64,000 nucleotides of DNA from contig WARS01000010.1 in assembly GCA_008933995.1 (NCBI GenBank), forward strand, positions 11,306,238 through 11,370,237, read 5' to 3'. This document shows, one piece after another, positions 12,751 to 27,700 of the stretch (its first letter is position 1; every line of letters begins with the position of its first letter). The notes under the pieces are model-generated. The model saw only the letters and a list, made by a program, of their open reading frames with translations. It did no database searches and had not been told where the DNA came from. The position numbers were made by a program, and so were the translations under genes. The stretch is from Datnioides undecimradiatus (lineage: Eukaryota; Chordata; Actinopteri; Lobotiformes; Datnioididae).

Positions 12751-15451
12751 TCTTTCCAAGACAGTTTATTTGACTTACTCCCTGTTTTTTCTCCCCACTT
12801 TCTACCTCAAGAAGATTTGTGAGCTATCTTTGTGGCTAAAGGACTTTGTTTATGGCAGTAATTGTCTTCTTGCAGCAGGGAGCACAACATATGGGGACAT
12901 AGCATGTCACAACAGCTGATACTGCATTCAGACATTCAGTTCAGTAAATTGCTGTCAGAATGGGAAACGATAAGCTGTATATCTTTTTTTTCCCCCTGAT
13001 CACAGGCCAAAGTAGTTTTTGACAACTGATTCACATACTTAGTCTATAATTAACACAGAGACTGAGCAAAATTAGATTATACCTCTAATATTGGAGATGT
13101 CCGTGCATGTCTTGTTGTGTCTTCATTTTAGGGGCATTTCATGAAACCAGATCGCTTTAAAACAGCATGTCCGTGGTTTGGGACTTTCCTAAAATGCTAT
13201 TTCAGTTGTTTTCTTGAAATACATGACACTATCCCCACTTCGGCAGCATTTGATTCTCCTCAGACAAGAAAACAACTGGATCGCCTTCTGAATATTTCAC
13301 TCGGTTTAAGAGAAGCTTGAAGACGTCGGGTATCTTTCGTCCAGGTCTCCTGTTCGTCTCCTCCTGTTATCCTATTCTTACACCCACTTTTGCACCTCTC
13401 TCTATTCCGTCTGTCTAACACGCTGCCACAGAGGGCTTTCATGCTTCAGTTGGTGTACATGCACCTAGATAGAACTTCTTAAATGGGCAGATAGGTCAAA
13501 CACTAACAGAAGCAGGAGAGGAGTCGACTCAGGGCCTGCAGCCAGACACACGTGCAGTGCGGCCAATTATTTTTTCTGCTCTGCTCCGTGTCTTTGTGTT
13601 TTCTTTTCTGTTTTCACACGTACAAATGAACTGATGAGTCCTGCGTAAAAGTTAAAGGTATCTTTTTCTTGTTAAAGGCTTTAGAAAAACATGTTGAAGG
13701 GAGCAGCAAAGGTGTGGGTGGAATGCTTTTTGTCTTTTTTTTTTTTTTTTTTTGCCTTATCAGTTTTATCCATTCTGACATGTTTCCTGGCCATCGTGTA
13801 AAATGCTTTGGCATCGGAGGAGGAAACCAGTACGTGCTGGCCCCAGTAAGAACGTGTGAAAATCAATGATGTTTAGATAAGCTCGCTATCAATCCTGACA
13901 TCTGCTCGGCCTCTTCTTCATCTCTTCCCTCTACGGAGCACAACAACAAGAAAAACAAGCCTCAGACACATTGGGTTTTGTGTGTGCGCATGCACATGTT
14001 GGATCGGAGCGTGTCAGGGCGGGGGAGTACAGAGCAGAGCTAAGTAATGGAGAAGTTTGTGGGTGAGGTTGCAGGCTGGGGAACACTCGTTCTAAATTAT
14101 GCTAATTTCACTCAAATCCTGGGCCTCACACCAGCAGCGGTGGTGAGAAGTGGATGAGATCCGAGACGCTGAAAGTCTGGGATGGAAAGTTTGCAGATCT
14201 AACTGTGAGGGATGTGGGTGTGAAGGGATGGATGGAGGCTGGAAATATTCCCTCACACACACACACGCTGCTGAGATTTTAGAAGGTATGATGAGTGATC
14301 ATGTGTATTTGCTACACTTTTATTTCCATTTTATCATATTATTAATAGTTACAGTTCAGATGATGAATTAGCAATAGCAATTATTATTTCCATTATATAT
14401 TTCTTCTTTATTTATTTTCTATTTTAAAATATTATCATCTTTGTTTTATCATTAGCATGACAGGTGGCACAGTCACAGAGCATTGTTCATCTTATATCAC
14501 AGACGGGTCACATCTGCTGGTTGTAAAACACAGCACAGACAAGGACTGCAGAACTTATCATGGCATTCAGGTCCTCAGCTTTCTTTTATCCATCTGCTCT
14601 CCGTTCAGCTCTACTCGATTTCAGACGTGCTGAGAAGGGATTGAGACCCAATATTCTCTCACTCCACCTTCCCACCTGCCTCGGAGCCTCCCTCCTCCAC
14701 TTATGGAGGCTAACACGAGACATGACAGGAGGCAGGAGATAGAAGATTCAGCCCGTCCGCTGCAGAGTAAGCCTCAAATTACCAGGTAGATTAGGACCAT
14801 CATCAGAGGGGCACAACAGGCCTCTCAGGGATCGGAAATACCTGGCAAGAAAAGGTCCAGGTCAACATTAGAGTGCATCCTAGAGCCACAGCTGCATATG
14901 GACCCTGTCGCCAGTAGCAGATGGCATGTGGAATTGCATGTAATGAGGGATGAGAAGTACTTGGTGCTGGCTGGGAGATGGGCTCTAGGGTTAGGGTGAA
15001 GGATCGTAACCAGAGAGCAAAGCAGCGTACTCATGTCTAATTCAGAGCTCAGTGAAACACCAGGGTAAGTTTCTGGATGGGAGCTAGTGTCTGTTCTTTT
15101 CAACATGGAGAATGAAATTATTTTATGGATGAGTGAAGAGCGAAGTGGACAGAGGACTAAATGAGCAGATCTGAAGAGACATGACAGACACTGTGTTACA
15201 GTACCTCAGTTTCACTTTTCTCAGGTGTTTTGTTACATACTGTTAGCTTAACTTCTTCTGGGAGCTGGGCCATCATGAAACTCGGTGAAAGGTCAGTGAA
15301 TTCCAATCAGGATTCCTTACTTTCAGTTAACATTGCAATAAATTTCTTTATTTACCTGTAGCATTTAACACCAATCTACCTTTACTCTCAAGCAAAATGT
15401 TGCTTTTGAGTTCAATATTTCGTGGAAATGCTTTATTGACTGTCTTCCCAA

Positions 15452-15725
15452 GAGTTAGATGAGCAGATCGATACCACTCTGAAATCCATACAGCCAGAAT
15501 GTAATTAGCTTAGCTTAACATGAAGACTAATGCGACATATGAAATAGTGGGGAGAGTCTGGCTCTATCATAATGTGGAATAAATCTGTGTGGCAGATCCT
15601 CTAAAGCTCAACAACTAACACGTTGTACCTCGTTTGTTTAATTTGTACAAAAAGCGTAAAAACGTCAGGTTTTCAGCCTTTATGCTAATCAGCTTCCTGC
15701 CCTGGCTTTACATCTGACAGACAGA
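15452..15725. repeat. teleost interspersed repeat, copy A
   Basis: The sequence has AGATGAGCAGATCGATACCA, TAGCTTAGCTTAACATGAAG, CCTCTAAAGCTCAACAACTA and CTCGTTTGTTTAATTTGTAC in the order of a widespread fish repeat. Two further partial copies lie at 42965-43040 and 48436-48490. Confidence 0.6.
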
Positions 15726-17079
15726 TAAAGTGTTGAGTGGTGCTGATCTCCTCATCTAACTCTCAGCGAGCGGATAAATGTATCTTCACTACATGTTGTG
15801 TAAATCCTTAGTTTTTGAACTTGTGGCCTTCCAGGTTTAGACTATTTGAAACAAAAGGATTAATGCAGTGAGAGAATGTGAGAGATCTAGTCACGGACTC
15901 TATGGGAGAAGAAATAGAAAAAAGAAAGTAGATGGCACCCTTGGGCCTCTGGTGGTGTCATTTTGTTCTTCTCTGTGCCAGTCTCCATTCCCTTTGGGCT
16001 CTATTACAGCCTATATCAACTCCCGCTGCCCGGCCGGATACAAACATAATCCCTCTGTGACATAGTGAAGCCAGGAGCTCAGGGCACGGAGAATGTTTAA
16101 CATCTCGATTCTTCTTATTCCACCATGGGGGAAGCGGTTTTGGCAAGATCGCGCTCAAAGATCAACATGAGGTTGACGGCCATCTGGTCTACAGCGCTGA
16201 AAATCCTCAAATGGCAAATACCACCCACAGCCTGGGCTCTGTCTCCCAGCAAACACAGCAGCAGCAGGCTCCAACAATCAGTCAGGCAGGCCAGCCTAAC
16301 AGCAGACCAGCAGCCCCAGACCAAACTAGGGAGATTAGATCAAACAAACGATCCCGTGTGTGGGAAGGTGGCACGTCTCTTTAAACAGAGAGGTGACTGG
16401 CTTTGTACTCTTTTATTTATAGCAGCGTTTATCTGAGGGAGAATAGACTTTGTGAAGGCCAGAAGGCTCAGTCATCCGAGGGAGCAGAGTTTGTGAGGCA
16501 GTCAAGGCTGTGTTGCACCACACTCGACGCTGGATGGAAAGGAGCTGTGCACAGGGGAACTATTATCGTCCTTCCTTAACATGCCCCCTCTGGATCATCA
16601 TTTCTGTGAGAGCTGCTGTAAATCATTTTTACTGCAATGGAAACATCTATTGTGATTGCCTGCCCTTCTATTGGCAAATGTCATTGTCATAATAATACCT
16701 GGGAGGGTTCGCTTTAGTGTGATTATGAGTGCCACGCTGATGCGGCTAGGTGGGCAGCACCAAATAATCCGTGTGAAGAACATCCTCAGGGGGAGGATGA
16801 CTTTTATACAGCAGTTACCCCGTCATGTGATCTGTATGAAAAGTTGTGTGTGAAAAGTTGAGAACAAACAGTAGGATCACCAACGATTATATCCAGTAAA
16901 GGCACTAAAACCATAAATTCAGTCAGCTTCTTATCATAACCGATTGGATTCTTCTCAAACACATTGCTTTTGGTGGGACAGGGAACAGTTTTGGTCCCTT
17001 CAAATTACAGATGTCTGCCTTTGTTTAACACTAGTCTGAAGGGGGTAAATCGAGAATAAGTGATGTCACAGGCCTTAAT

Positions 17080-17120
17080 TTAGAATTAGAATTAGAAGTA
17101 GAATTAGAATTAGAATTTAA
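17080..17120. repeat. (GAATTA)n short tandem repeat
   Basis: About six imperfect copies of a GAATTA hexamer with one GAAGTA variant. Confidence 0.9.
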
Positions 17121-17907
17121 TACAATTTGAATGAAAATGTGTTCACAGTTATGGGGTTGTTTGCTTAAGTTGTTTGCCCACTGTCAATCAAATCTGATGA
17201 CCCTTATTAACAAAGTAGTTTTCTATTGTTTAAGTGATCGTTGCTTATTTATTCACAAATATCAAAGTATCAAAGAGAAACAGTGAGAAACATACGATTT
17301 TAAAGCAAGACCCATGCTACTCACTAGCAGTATACATTTTGTACTGCATGCTATTTTTCATAACATGCTGTTTTGACAGTGCAAGAAAAAAAAAAGCACA
17401 TTTTAAAAGATACAATACTTCCTGCAACCTTGAGAAGGTAACATCAGCGCCAACATCATTTTTTTGCAGCTCTAGTAGCTCCTCTGTTTCCTATGTGCAT
17501 TGCAATGTGGTGCAACCCTGTTTCCCAAAGATTAAGGGTGTGCTGAGTGGATTATGTTCACTAGCACTGTTTTTCCATTCCACGAGCTGCTATGTTCTGG
17601 TTGGGTCGCGATGGATGCTGGCCATCCAGAGGGCATACAAAGCACAGGACTTTGACACAACAGATTCATGTGTGGTTAGGTTTAGACAGCAACATAACGG
17701 TTGGAATAACTGGCTGGTTTGGTTGGATATAGAAAAAAACTCTCTTCCCTTGCGTCACTAACGTCTAACTTTGTTGTCAGTGTTAAATTCAAGACCATTA
17801 TCTTTCCATAGACTTAACGAACTGCTATGAGTTGGTGTAACACAAACAAAGAGAATGTTAGTCATGGTTTAATTGTCAGTAGTGGATACTGGATATGCTC
17901 TCTGTCT

Positions 17908-18166
17908 GGGCCAGGTAGAGCGGGTCAGCCACTGATCAAAACACTGGTGGTTTGATCCACAGCCAATTCCGGTCCACACGTAAAAGCATACATGGGCAAA
18001 ATACTGAACCCTAAATTGGATCCTGATGTGAATGTGCGCGAATGAATTTGGTCCTTGGAAGGTGGAGTTGGCCTTGCATGTTGTCCTTCTGCCATCAGTG
18101 TGTGAACGGTTGAATGGTGACATGTAGTTGGAAGACTAGAAAAGCGCCATAAATGCAGTCCATTTA
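17908..18166 (+). mobile_element. tRNA-derived SINE, diverged
   Basis: The 5' part looks tRNA-like, with an A-box-like GGTAGAGCGGGT near 17914 and a B-box-like GGTTTGATCC at 17948-17957. The 3' part ends with GACTAGAAAAGCGCCATAAA and CAGTCCATTTA, a tail I recognise from a very common teleost short interspersed element. Ends are approximate. Confidence 0.6.
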
Positions 18167-20680
18167 ACCTCTAATGCTCAGTATGAACATTACGCAGCTT
18201 TGCCAGTACATGAGGCGGCAGATACAGTTTCAAGTCTTTATAAAGGCTTGCTAAATGTACAAATGTACACTGAGTTTGGTCACTTGGATTCACTCAAGTA
18301 CTCACTGAAGACAAGTAACTACACCTGATGATCTTACACACCAATGTACGTAACAAACTTTAATCCTCAAGAGGGCAGTATGGCCAGTATATATAATATT
18401 GTTGTCTGAAATAAGAAGCAACAAGGTGTCATAAATATGCTTTTTGCTACGGTACTCCTGGTTTATATTTCCATCAACACGACTGATGCTCAAGTCATTC
18501 ATAATTTTACACTGAACCTTTTCATATTTCAGCACACTTTGCTCTGCCTTGGTCTCAAAATGTCAATAAATGTATGTATTCACTGCCTTTTTATTGGGCA
18601 GCAACCTTGTGCATAATATGTGTGCTGTTGAAAAAACAGACCTGAAATGCAAATAAATGCTTCAGGTTGCGGCTGCACCCATGAGACGCCGCTGAGAGCC
18701 CAGCACAGACAGGTGCTTAGATTAATACGAGAGCGTATTTGTTGCGTGGGACGTGCTAGTGAAGAATATGTCTGATACGCTAGCAGTCAAGATACAGGTT
18801 AACATAAACCCAGTGTAAGTTATGGAGACATTTTGATAGTTTTGTTATGTCAGGGATCAGTACATCACGAATAGCAGGACTAGGACCCAGATGCAGACAG
18901 GTGAAGCAGAATGTGACAGGGTATGCATAGAGTGGCTGACTAGGGGATGAGATGCCGGTGCGGAGATGGACAGGGAAACTCAGGTGAGATGATTTCAGGG
19001 TAGATGGGAGTGGCAGGATCAGGAATGGAAGAAAGAGAATCTGTGAACGTCTTTTGGACAGGTCAAGAATAATGCAGGAGGGGTCCGAGGAAGGGGAGAT
19101 GTGACTGAAGAGAGGATCAGGTAGGCGGACATCATGATACCCCAATATGTAGATTTTAAAAAATCATAATACAGGAAACAATGCATGTCTTTGAAGACAC
19201 ATTTGTTTTGCAGGCTAGTTGAACATAGACATTATTATAGGAAACAAGGGTTGTAAAACTAAAGTGTCAATAGAGCGGATTTAATCTGTACACTGGCAGT
19301 ATACTTGATCTTGCTACTTTATCAATGAGAATGCATATACTTATATCCTGCACTGTATCAGTATCTAGCAAAGAATAAGGTCAAACTGGTGCACACGCAG
19401 TGAGTGTGTAGGTAATTACTGAAAAGCTGATATTTGCTTAAGTGCAGTGGGACGCATGAAACAGGCAAATCATGAGTCGTATGCAAAAGCAGAAATATCC
19501 TGCACTTGAATGCTGCAGCATGCAGAGAACAGCTCCCAGCAGCTTTTTGTAAACAATGTTTTCCAGGAGCCTATATGTCATACATTAGCATGCGGAGCAA
19601 GTGAGTGGCACACACAGGAATTCTGTCGTTGGGGATCTGGGATGTGTCATCCTGAGTTAAGGATATGGCAGCTACGAGGGTGGCTTCCTGCTCCCTCATC
19701 ATCCACCACTGCATCCAATACATCTGTGTTACTCCCTTTCATCCAACTTTTTTTCTACTTCTCTACCTTCCGATCTGTGCAGGCAAATTTTAGGTTTTGT
19801 CTGCTCTCTTCGGACAGGACCCTCAATGTCTCTCTGGTTAGCTGCTCATTGATCAATCCTCTGCCTGTTTAGCTAATTGTCAGCAATTGTGAGGGGTGTG
19901 TAATTCATTCCCGGGGGTGATCCATCAGCCGATCGATCGTATTGAGACGCAGAAGTCTCCACGTCTCGACATGTGTTTATCACGCTGCTGCAGAGAACGC
20001 ATGCAGAGAGGGGCTGATGGATGTTCGTCATGTTGATGAATGCAGAACAGTGAACTCAAGTGGGGTGAAAGACAACATGATTATGAGTCAGGCTCAATTG
20101 AATTCAATTTAAATGTTCCTCTTTACTTAAGGACGTACGATCTACCAAACTATTCTTCTTTCCATATGTCGATCCTTTAAAATTACGCATACTGCCATTC
20201 AAGGTGATTTTTAGACATTTGTTCAGACAGACACACAGTATGTGTACTCTGTTAACTCTGACAAGCCAATCTTTGCTGGATGACGGAAGGTGCATCACTG
20301 TGAGTGCACCAGCACCACCAAAGAGGTTTATCTGGCAGTGATAGGCCTGGCATCTGCTAGGCAATGTGTTAGCTTGTTTGGTAAGAGCTCGAATGTAACG
20401 GGCATACATTCATTCGTCTCAAACTTTAATCTTTAAACTCAATTAATAAAGAATTCCTAGATTAATAATTGTTTAAAGTAAGTAGCTGCAGCCCAAGTCA
20501 AAAGTGTAATTGTTATTTGGTTATATGACATAAACCTCACTCTGTAAACAAGACTAGATGCAAATCACCTTTCTTGATAGACGTGTTGAGCTTAAGAAGC
20601 CTGAAATTAATCCCACAAATCATTGTGTAAGGAACGAACAGCAGGGCCCGGGGCTGGTTTTTTGATGGGGATGGATTATG

Positions 20681-20702
20681 GAGAAAGAAAGAAAGAAAGA
20701 AA
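20681..20702. repeat. (GAAA)n microsatellite
   Basis: Five uninterrupted GAAA units after an initial GA. Confidence 0.9.
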
Positions 20703-21697
20703 ACATCAACACAAAAGCAGCTGAGACACCAACTGACAACGCAGCCTCAGCGCTCAGATCTGAAGGTCCAAGTCTCTGACAACAGAAATGGCAGCGCGTG
20801 CACCGCGTGACAGGCCCGATCCATTTGGCGCCGGCGAAGACACAAACACAAGCTGTCTAAAGGGAGTAAGGTAGACTTCAATCAGCTAAAAGGTGATAAA
20901 ACATAATTAATTCAATCACCCACTCACTCTCACTCTCTCTCTCCCCTCTTCTCCCCGTCCGCTGAGAGAAAAGCTAAAAAGCAAAAAAAAAAACCACAAA
21001 AAAAAAACAGGCAATGAGTCGCAAGCACAACACAAGCAAGTTAATGGGAAACCGCATTCACACTTTCTTTCAAAGAAGCCTTCCATTTCTGTCTCTTTAT
21101 CCGCTACTATAACAGCCTTGCATCTGATACCGTGCCGTTTCACAAGGTAATACAGCCCATGCCATTAAAAACACACTCGCTCGCACACCCACCATTATCC
21201 GAGTGCGCGGACAAAAATAGAGATGTATTCAAACATGCCATGTCGAGCTCCTACTTCCACCTTCAGTCATTAACTATAAGACCTGGAAAAATGATAAATG
21301 ACTGCCGGGTGAGAGATAAAAGACTGTCGAGTGAGCAGGCGCGTGTAGGTCTGCGTGTGCAGTGGCGCATCAGGTGCGTGTGATACAAAGTAAAGCATGG
21401 AGCCCGGTGCTCTCACACGGTCTGAGAGGCCATTAACACCCAAACCGGCCCAGCCCACGTCCGTCAGGGTCAATTAGGCTGCGATTACTCCGCCACGCCA
21501 CACTCCACATCCCCTGAAAAGAAGAGACTGTGAGCTGGAGCAACATTTGAAGGGTGGGGGGGGTTAGCCTCTGAAAATGAGTTAGCATCAGATTTCTTGT
21601 CAGACTGGTGTGAAATATGTGCCGGTGGAAATTTGTTGTCTGTGAAGATCTCAATGGCCGGAAGGTAGATGTGGTGAGATCATAGAGGTGTGTGCTT

Positions 21698-21749
21698 TCT
21701 CTCTCTCTCTCTCTCTCTCTCTGGGTGTGTGTGTGTGTGTGTGTGTGTG
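21698..21749. repeat. compound (CT)n(GT)n microsatellite
   Basis: About 12 CT units (to 21722) followed directly by about 12 GT units (to 21749). Confidence 0.95.
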
Positions 21750-24700
21750 CACCATTTTGTGAGCAAAAAGCGTAAGTGAGCAGGTAAAGAGCACGAGTGA
21801 ATCTGAGTGGGAGAGGAGATGCTCATTTCAGGTGATACGGGCAGTATATATCCCTGAGAACTGGTGCACCGGTGAAAGTACAATCCACTTCCCCGAGGCG
21901 CTCGTATCCCACTAGAGCAAGGTGTGAGGAATAAGAACAATAGCTGTTGAAGGCAGAGTCATGTTTCAGCACAATTGCTGCCCGCTGTAATACAAGGCCA
22001 CTACATCCTGTCTCCCATGACAACCAAGCCTCACGCTGCAGGGACTGGTTGGTAGCATGGGAGGTTTGTCCTCTCCGATGTTAACCTGACCACAGTTGCC
22101 ACCACGGATGACGTAGTAAACAGAATCCTGGAGGAAAACAACAGCAAGAAAAGTTACAACAAATCAACAGAAGTCAGTGGCTTTTGGAAAAGACATTCAT
22201 TTAAACTCTTTTCCCGCAAAAGACTTTGATCGCGTTGCCTTAATTAGTCTGACGCCAATTAGATATTGGCCAATATGGGTTATTCTGTAATGTTGCTGCC
22301 AGTTGCAGCTATGTTATATTGGTGCCATTTGATCTATTTTTAAAGATTCATTAATCAATATTAATGTAATTAAGGGAATATTTTATATTAACAATCAACC
22401 AAATGGCTTCATGGAATGTGAAAGGGGTTACTCACAGCTGACAAACTGTTGAGGAAAGTGGAACATCTCGCCATTAATCACCCAGAGAGTTCTCCTGCCT
22501 GAGATGTGAGTGAACACTGGACAAACACAACTCCAGGTAAACGTTCATTCTGGGTCTGACTATGTCATTTTTCACCTTAGCTAAAATTCATTAGCAGCGT
22601 TTAGCTCACAGTTGCAGCAGCTGCAAATGGGATGGTGATGGTGCTCTTTTAAATATGAAAAAAACTGTCAGTGGGCATTTTTAATGCCCATTTGGCCCTC
22701 TAGTGGTCAAGAACCAAGAAAAAAAAACAGCTCTGTACAAAAATAATTAAATCGATTAAAAGAATAAAAACCCATGTCGAGAGCGAACGGCTTCCAAAGG
22801 CACTGAGGTGCTTATATTTATGTTTTGCTGCTCTTCAGAACTCATGTCTCTCGGTTCAATAGCACATATTGCCTTGAGATAAGAACTTATTAGCAAACAA
22901 AACATTACAGAGCAATTAGATGAAAAGGAAAATGTATAAAGAAAATAAAAATTGAATTGCACTTTAGACAGATTGATTTTATGTCACACATGATTAAAGC
23001 GTAATATCAGCAGACTCATATATCTTTCTAAACTCACTTGACATAGATTCTTTTTGACCTGAAAAGTTTGTGGACTATGAAAGTTTGTGCAACTCGAATA
23101 ATATGATGATTTTCATTGGCTTTAGTCCGCGTCTGATGACAGATTACCGCATCGTAGTGCAATGTAGCAATGCTCGCATGCAGGGCAGCACATTCTAATC
23201 CCATTATACCCAAGTCATTTATTTTGAATCAGGGTTGGACTGGCGACAAGAAGCAGCCCGGCAGTTTGCTGTCAAGCGTCCCCAGTTTGATGCGCTAAAT
23301 TCAAACTGACGCAACATGTTTATTGATCAACAAATCAATCATTTTGGGGGGAAAAAGGCCAGTATTTATAATAATGAACCTCATTTTACAAGATTTTCCT
23401 CCTCATGTTTACGTGTTCAAAGAACGAAAACTCAAAGTTGAATTCACGTCATGATCACCTGACGTCTAATTTGACTTAATGACTCTACCGAGGCACGCCA
23501 CATGCTAATTATATATTGAGAGAAAGCACACATTATTTACAGCAAAGTAAATTCACATAGTGAGCACTATATTCACACAATAATACAGAAATGCATTGTA
23601 TCACATAAAGGACACTGTGTTCACAATGGTGTTTGTTTGGCATTATCCTATCCTATAATCCTATCTCTGGAGTGCAATGTAAAATCAGTTACTCAATTAA
23701 TTTACTTTACTAATTTACTTCACATTTTTATTCAATAGTCCACCTCTAAAGGGTATCTGGGCTGGTTCCTCTTCCCTCCTCCTCCAGACTGTACCCTCTT
23801 ATTCAAAGCTATTACAAGCGATTACATTTTATATACTCCATATGCTATAATGTAAGAAAAGAATTGAGGTGTAGTTTAAAAGAAAATAACGTGTTTATTT
23901 TACTTATTTAGTATTTAATAGTTGATATGAAATGTAGTGTAAACTTTCCTAAATGTGCGCTGAGTCTGACTTGTTAAACTTTGGAAATGGACTCTAACAA
24001 TAAAACCCAAAGGAACAAAAACAGTTTGTTCACAGCACCCAGTATTTAAGCCTGACAAAGCCCGCGCTCCGTGCCCACTCCTCTTTCATGTCTCTACATC
24101 CTCACCACTGTGCACATCATCACCTGCTTAAGATCTGTTGTCTTAGCACACGTTTTGTGGTGCCGTATAGCAAAACTATTTTCCCTTTCTAGCAAACCAT
24201 CTCTAAACCAGCCAGCCACTGGTTTGCTGTCATTATATTCTTCAACAGCCTTCCAAACCTTCCAAACGGCCAGTCTACAGTTTGAATTTAGTCTTAGATC
24301 CCAGACAGTTCTTCAGTTTACTGCTCTCATGAGGCGATATTCACCTATCACGAACATCAGTATCAGTATCATTTTGCCATCAGTGACATGCTTGTCTTGA
24401 TATGTAAACAGGTTTTTTCAGGTATATATTTATTGTGGTAACATATAATGCTGTCTCTCGTAATGCAGAAGTGGCAACATCAACCTTGTGTCATTCAGAA
24501 TAGGGGTCAAGAACTTCATTCACAGCAGCAAGATGCAGCTGGGGTTAAGAGAAGAAAAAAACACTTCACTGAAGGTAAAAACGCTTTCCACAACTGACAA
24601 AGAAAAGGTCTGTTTTCAGTTTCAGCCCAACAGTTCATTATATCGGCCACCATACCTGTAATCTGTGCCCTGGGCTCTGCATGTAAACCAGGTGAAAAGT

Positions 24701-27700
24701 ACCAGCCAATGGGGTGTGTTCACGATGAACACAATCAATTTCGTACAATTCCAAAGCTGTTTTGCCCATCATGACAGTTTTTACACTGTATCAAATGGAC
24801 CTGTGGCAGGTCACGAGACAGAAATCACCAAAATATTTGTTTAATATTTTAAAACATGGCTGTTTTCCAAAGCCAAAATACAGTCCTAGTTCCTTTCTGG
24901 TGTTCCAGTGGGTGATGTTGCCCATCAAGAAAGAACTAAAGAGCAAGAAAGAAAGGGAGCATAATAGACACACAATGAGACTGAGAGCGAAAGGAAGCAC
25001 AGGGAGGTTTCTGTCTCAATGTGGATAATTACATTTCTACCTTTCTCTGGCAGTTGCATAGCCTTAATGCTTGTAATTAATTTCATTATTTTTGGCCCTG
25101 GCTGTTGAGTGCAGATTAGTTCTCTCTGAGTTGTGGGGATAAACACACGGTAATTGCTTATTACTCTCAGAGCCCGCATTAGATTATACTAAAGCAAATG
25201 AATTAGAAAATATCCAATCACCTTTAGCTAAAATTCAAAACGTGCTGTTATTGTTGTCGCTTGTTTTCATTTGTCCAATATGTCTTTTACTGTGCTGGAC
25301 ACTGTGGATTTGCTTATAACAATGCTCTGGCCCCAAGTACTCCACTGCATTTGTTCTATATTTGGGGTTTTTTTCATGCTAATATCCTCATTTTTTTCTC
25401 AATTTATGACGAGACTGCTTGCTAATAAGCTGTAGTCAATGCATTTTGTACAATCAATGGCATAAAACTGACACATTTTTGATATTATACACATTGAAAG
25501 CCGTGTTTATAAAGTCTTATTCATTCTCACTTCAAGCAGCATCTTCCTTCTTCTTCAAACTCACACAAGACCTTGAATATTTTTTTCTCCTGTGCTATTT
25601 TTGAGAAGGTTATCAGGGTGCTGTTACCCTTTTTTTCAGTCTACAGAGTTACATTCATACCCGGGAGCTGGCCACAGCAAACAACGTCCTCTCCTGCTGC
25701 CTATTGAGCAGCAACAGGCTGGGGATGAAGCGCCATCCTCAAGGGGACCTCAGTCGTTGTTGTTTATCTTTAGCTCCTGACTGAGTACTTACCAGCTGGA
25801 CTCAAACAGGCAGCCCTCTGGGCACAACACTAGTTCTCCGACATCTGTCCAATAATTAGCTGGTGTGTGATGTTGGTTACTATGACAACTTTTACCTGGA
25901 AATCAACACATTCACTGATTTTTCACTGATAACTTGATGGAATATTAATAGCTGAAGACTCAGATATCTCCCATCGTACCAATTAAAATGTTGTCAACAG
26001 CCTTCTCATTACAGAACAGGCAGAATAATCAGTGAGTTGTAAAAGGCATTCTTTGTGACCACTAGTCTGTAATGAACTAGGGTTATTATCAATATTATTC
26101 ACTAATAATATCTGATGAAGACTTCTGGAATCATTTTACATGGAACAACTGCTTAGAATCAGTGGCATATTTAGTTTTTTGTTTACATGATTTTTTTTCC
26201 ATATTAATATATTTCAATCCTTACAAGCAAGCTGTAGACCTTCACCATCTACAGTAACATCTTCTCCATGGAGAAAGCTGCACTCAGAAGCCTTTCGACA
26301 ACGCTATTGGCTCTAATTTCCTGCTATGTAGTTACACACGTGAGAGAAATTAGACTTGCAGACTGAAGCTATGCCAGAAGTGTGAGCAGTCACTGGGGTG
26401 GCACAGATAAATGTAGTAGCACAGTTGCATTGAGTTTGACATAGACCATGTGTAAGTAACTTAAAACATTCAAGTTGAACCAAATATAGGACCTACAATG
26501 TGTTTTTAAAAAGTAAAATAAGTCTTAAAATACATAAAATTAATTAGGAATAATGTACTATAACCTTCTCCCCCATGGAGTATTGTAATATCTAACTTTA
26601 CACTTCTGCTATGTGGTTACACTTGAGTACCTTCTCAACTTCAGGCTCAATATCTTGTTACTTCTGCTCAAAGGCAGAAACCCACTTATCTGTCACCACC
26701 AGCAGAAAATCTACCTGAGACGCACATCAGAGCGCTGGCTGTTATGAATAGATCATAACTCCCATAACAAGATCTCAACACAGACACCTTGTGTTCCATC
26801 AGGCAGGACGAGAGTTTGACAAGGACCTAGGGTAGGACTTCTGACAATGCTTCTTTGTATGCAGCCAATTTTCAATGTGGCTCGGTGAAAAGGCAATGTA
26901 AGGAGATCTAGCAGTTGGCAGATGAATAAGGGAGACAATGACCTTACAGAGAGAGAGAAAGACAGAAAGGCAGGGATGGCAGTGGCAATGGAAAAAGAGA
27001 TCATTCTAAGAATATGTGTGAAAATATTTCTCCTTGTAATGTCACCTTTGTTCGTATTCCCCCAGCATCTTGGCGTGTGGTCGGGACATGTTTTAATCAC
27101 CTGTGAGCTATTAAAGATAAAGAACATATTAATCGGGCCCCTAGGTCGGTCGGTTCACTGAATCCTGTACTGGAGACCTTTAGTGGTATCAAGTCATGCA
27201 GATAAAGCAGATTATTTCTCTTTGCCAAGGTTTTTGTTCATACCAGATGCAGTAGAGTGGAGGTTTTGTGTTGCTCACAGCACTGGAAAATGATCGGGAA
27301 CTGCTTTCTACTCCTGAGATGATGCAGTTGGAACTGTTGACAGCATTTTTTTTGTAGATTATCCAGAGTTACTGGAACATTTATTTCTGCCAGGATTAGT
27401 AATCGAGAATAGCAGACATTGGCGTCGGGGTGCTAAACTCATTGAAAAGTTGTAAAAAAAACCCCATTCAAACCTGCTGTAATGTTACAGGAATACAATG
27501 AATGTGGCATGTGAAAGGGGCTAGTAGCTCAGATCAGGAAGCCATATTGCTGATGTTTACCTTAGAGGTGGTAGACTCAGTGATGGTGATGGTATAATTA
27601 ATTCTTCATTCAGTGGGCAGCATGCAGTATATAGCCCACATTACATTTGTTTGCCATTTCAAACACAGTTTATGTCATTGTGTTTTAAGGTGATCTTGAG

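Larger units (their letters stand above)
7871..17907. other. non-coding upstream region
   Basis: Holds repeat fragments at 10150 and 15452, the direct repeat pair at 12589/12730 and a poly-T run at 13735-13753. The rest is unique sequence with no exon-like open frames or recognisable RNA genes. Confidence 0.7.

Noticed and set aside
17234-17761. 175-codon open frame on the + strand
   Set aside because: No recognisable domain, poor codon texture, Ser/Phe-rich and Lys-rich low-complexity stretches and no splice context. Consistent with chance.
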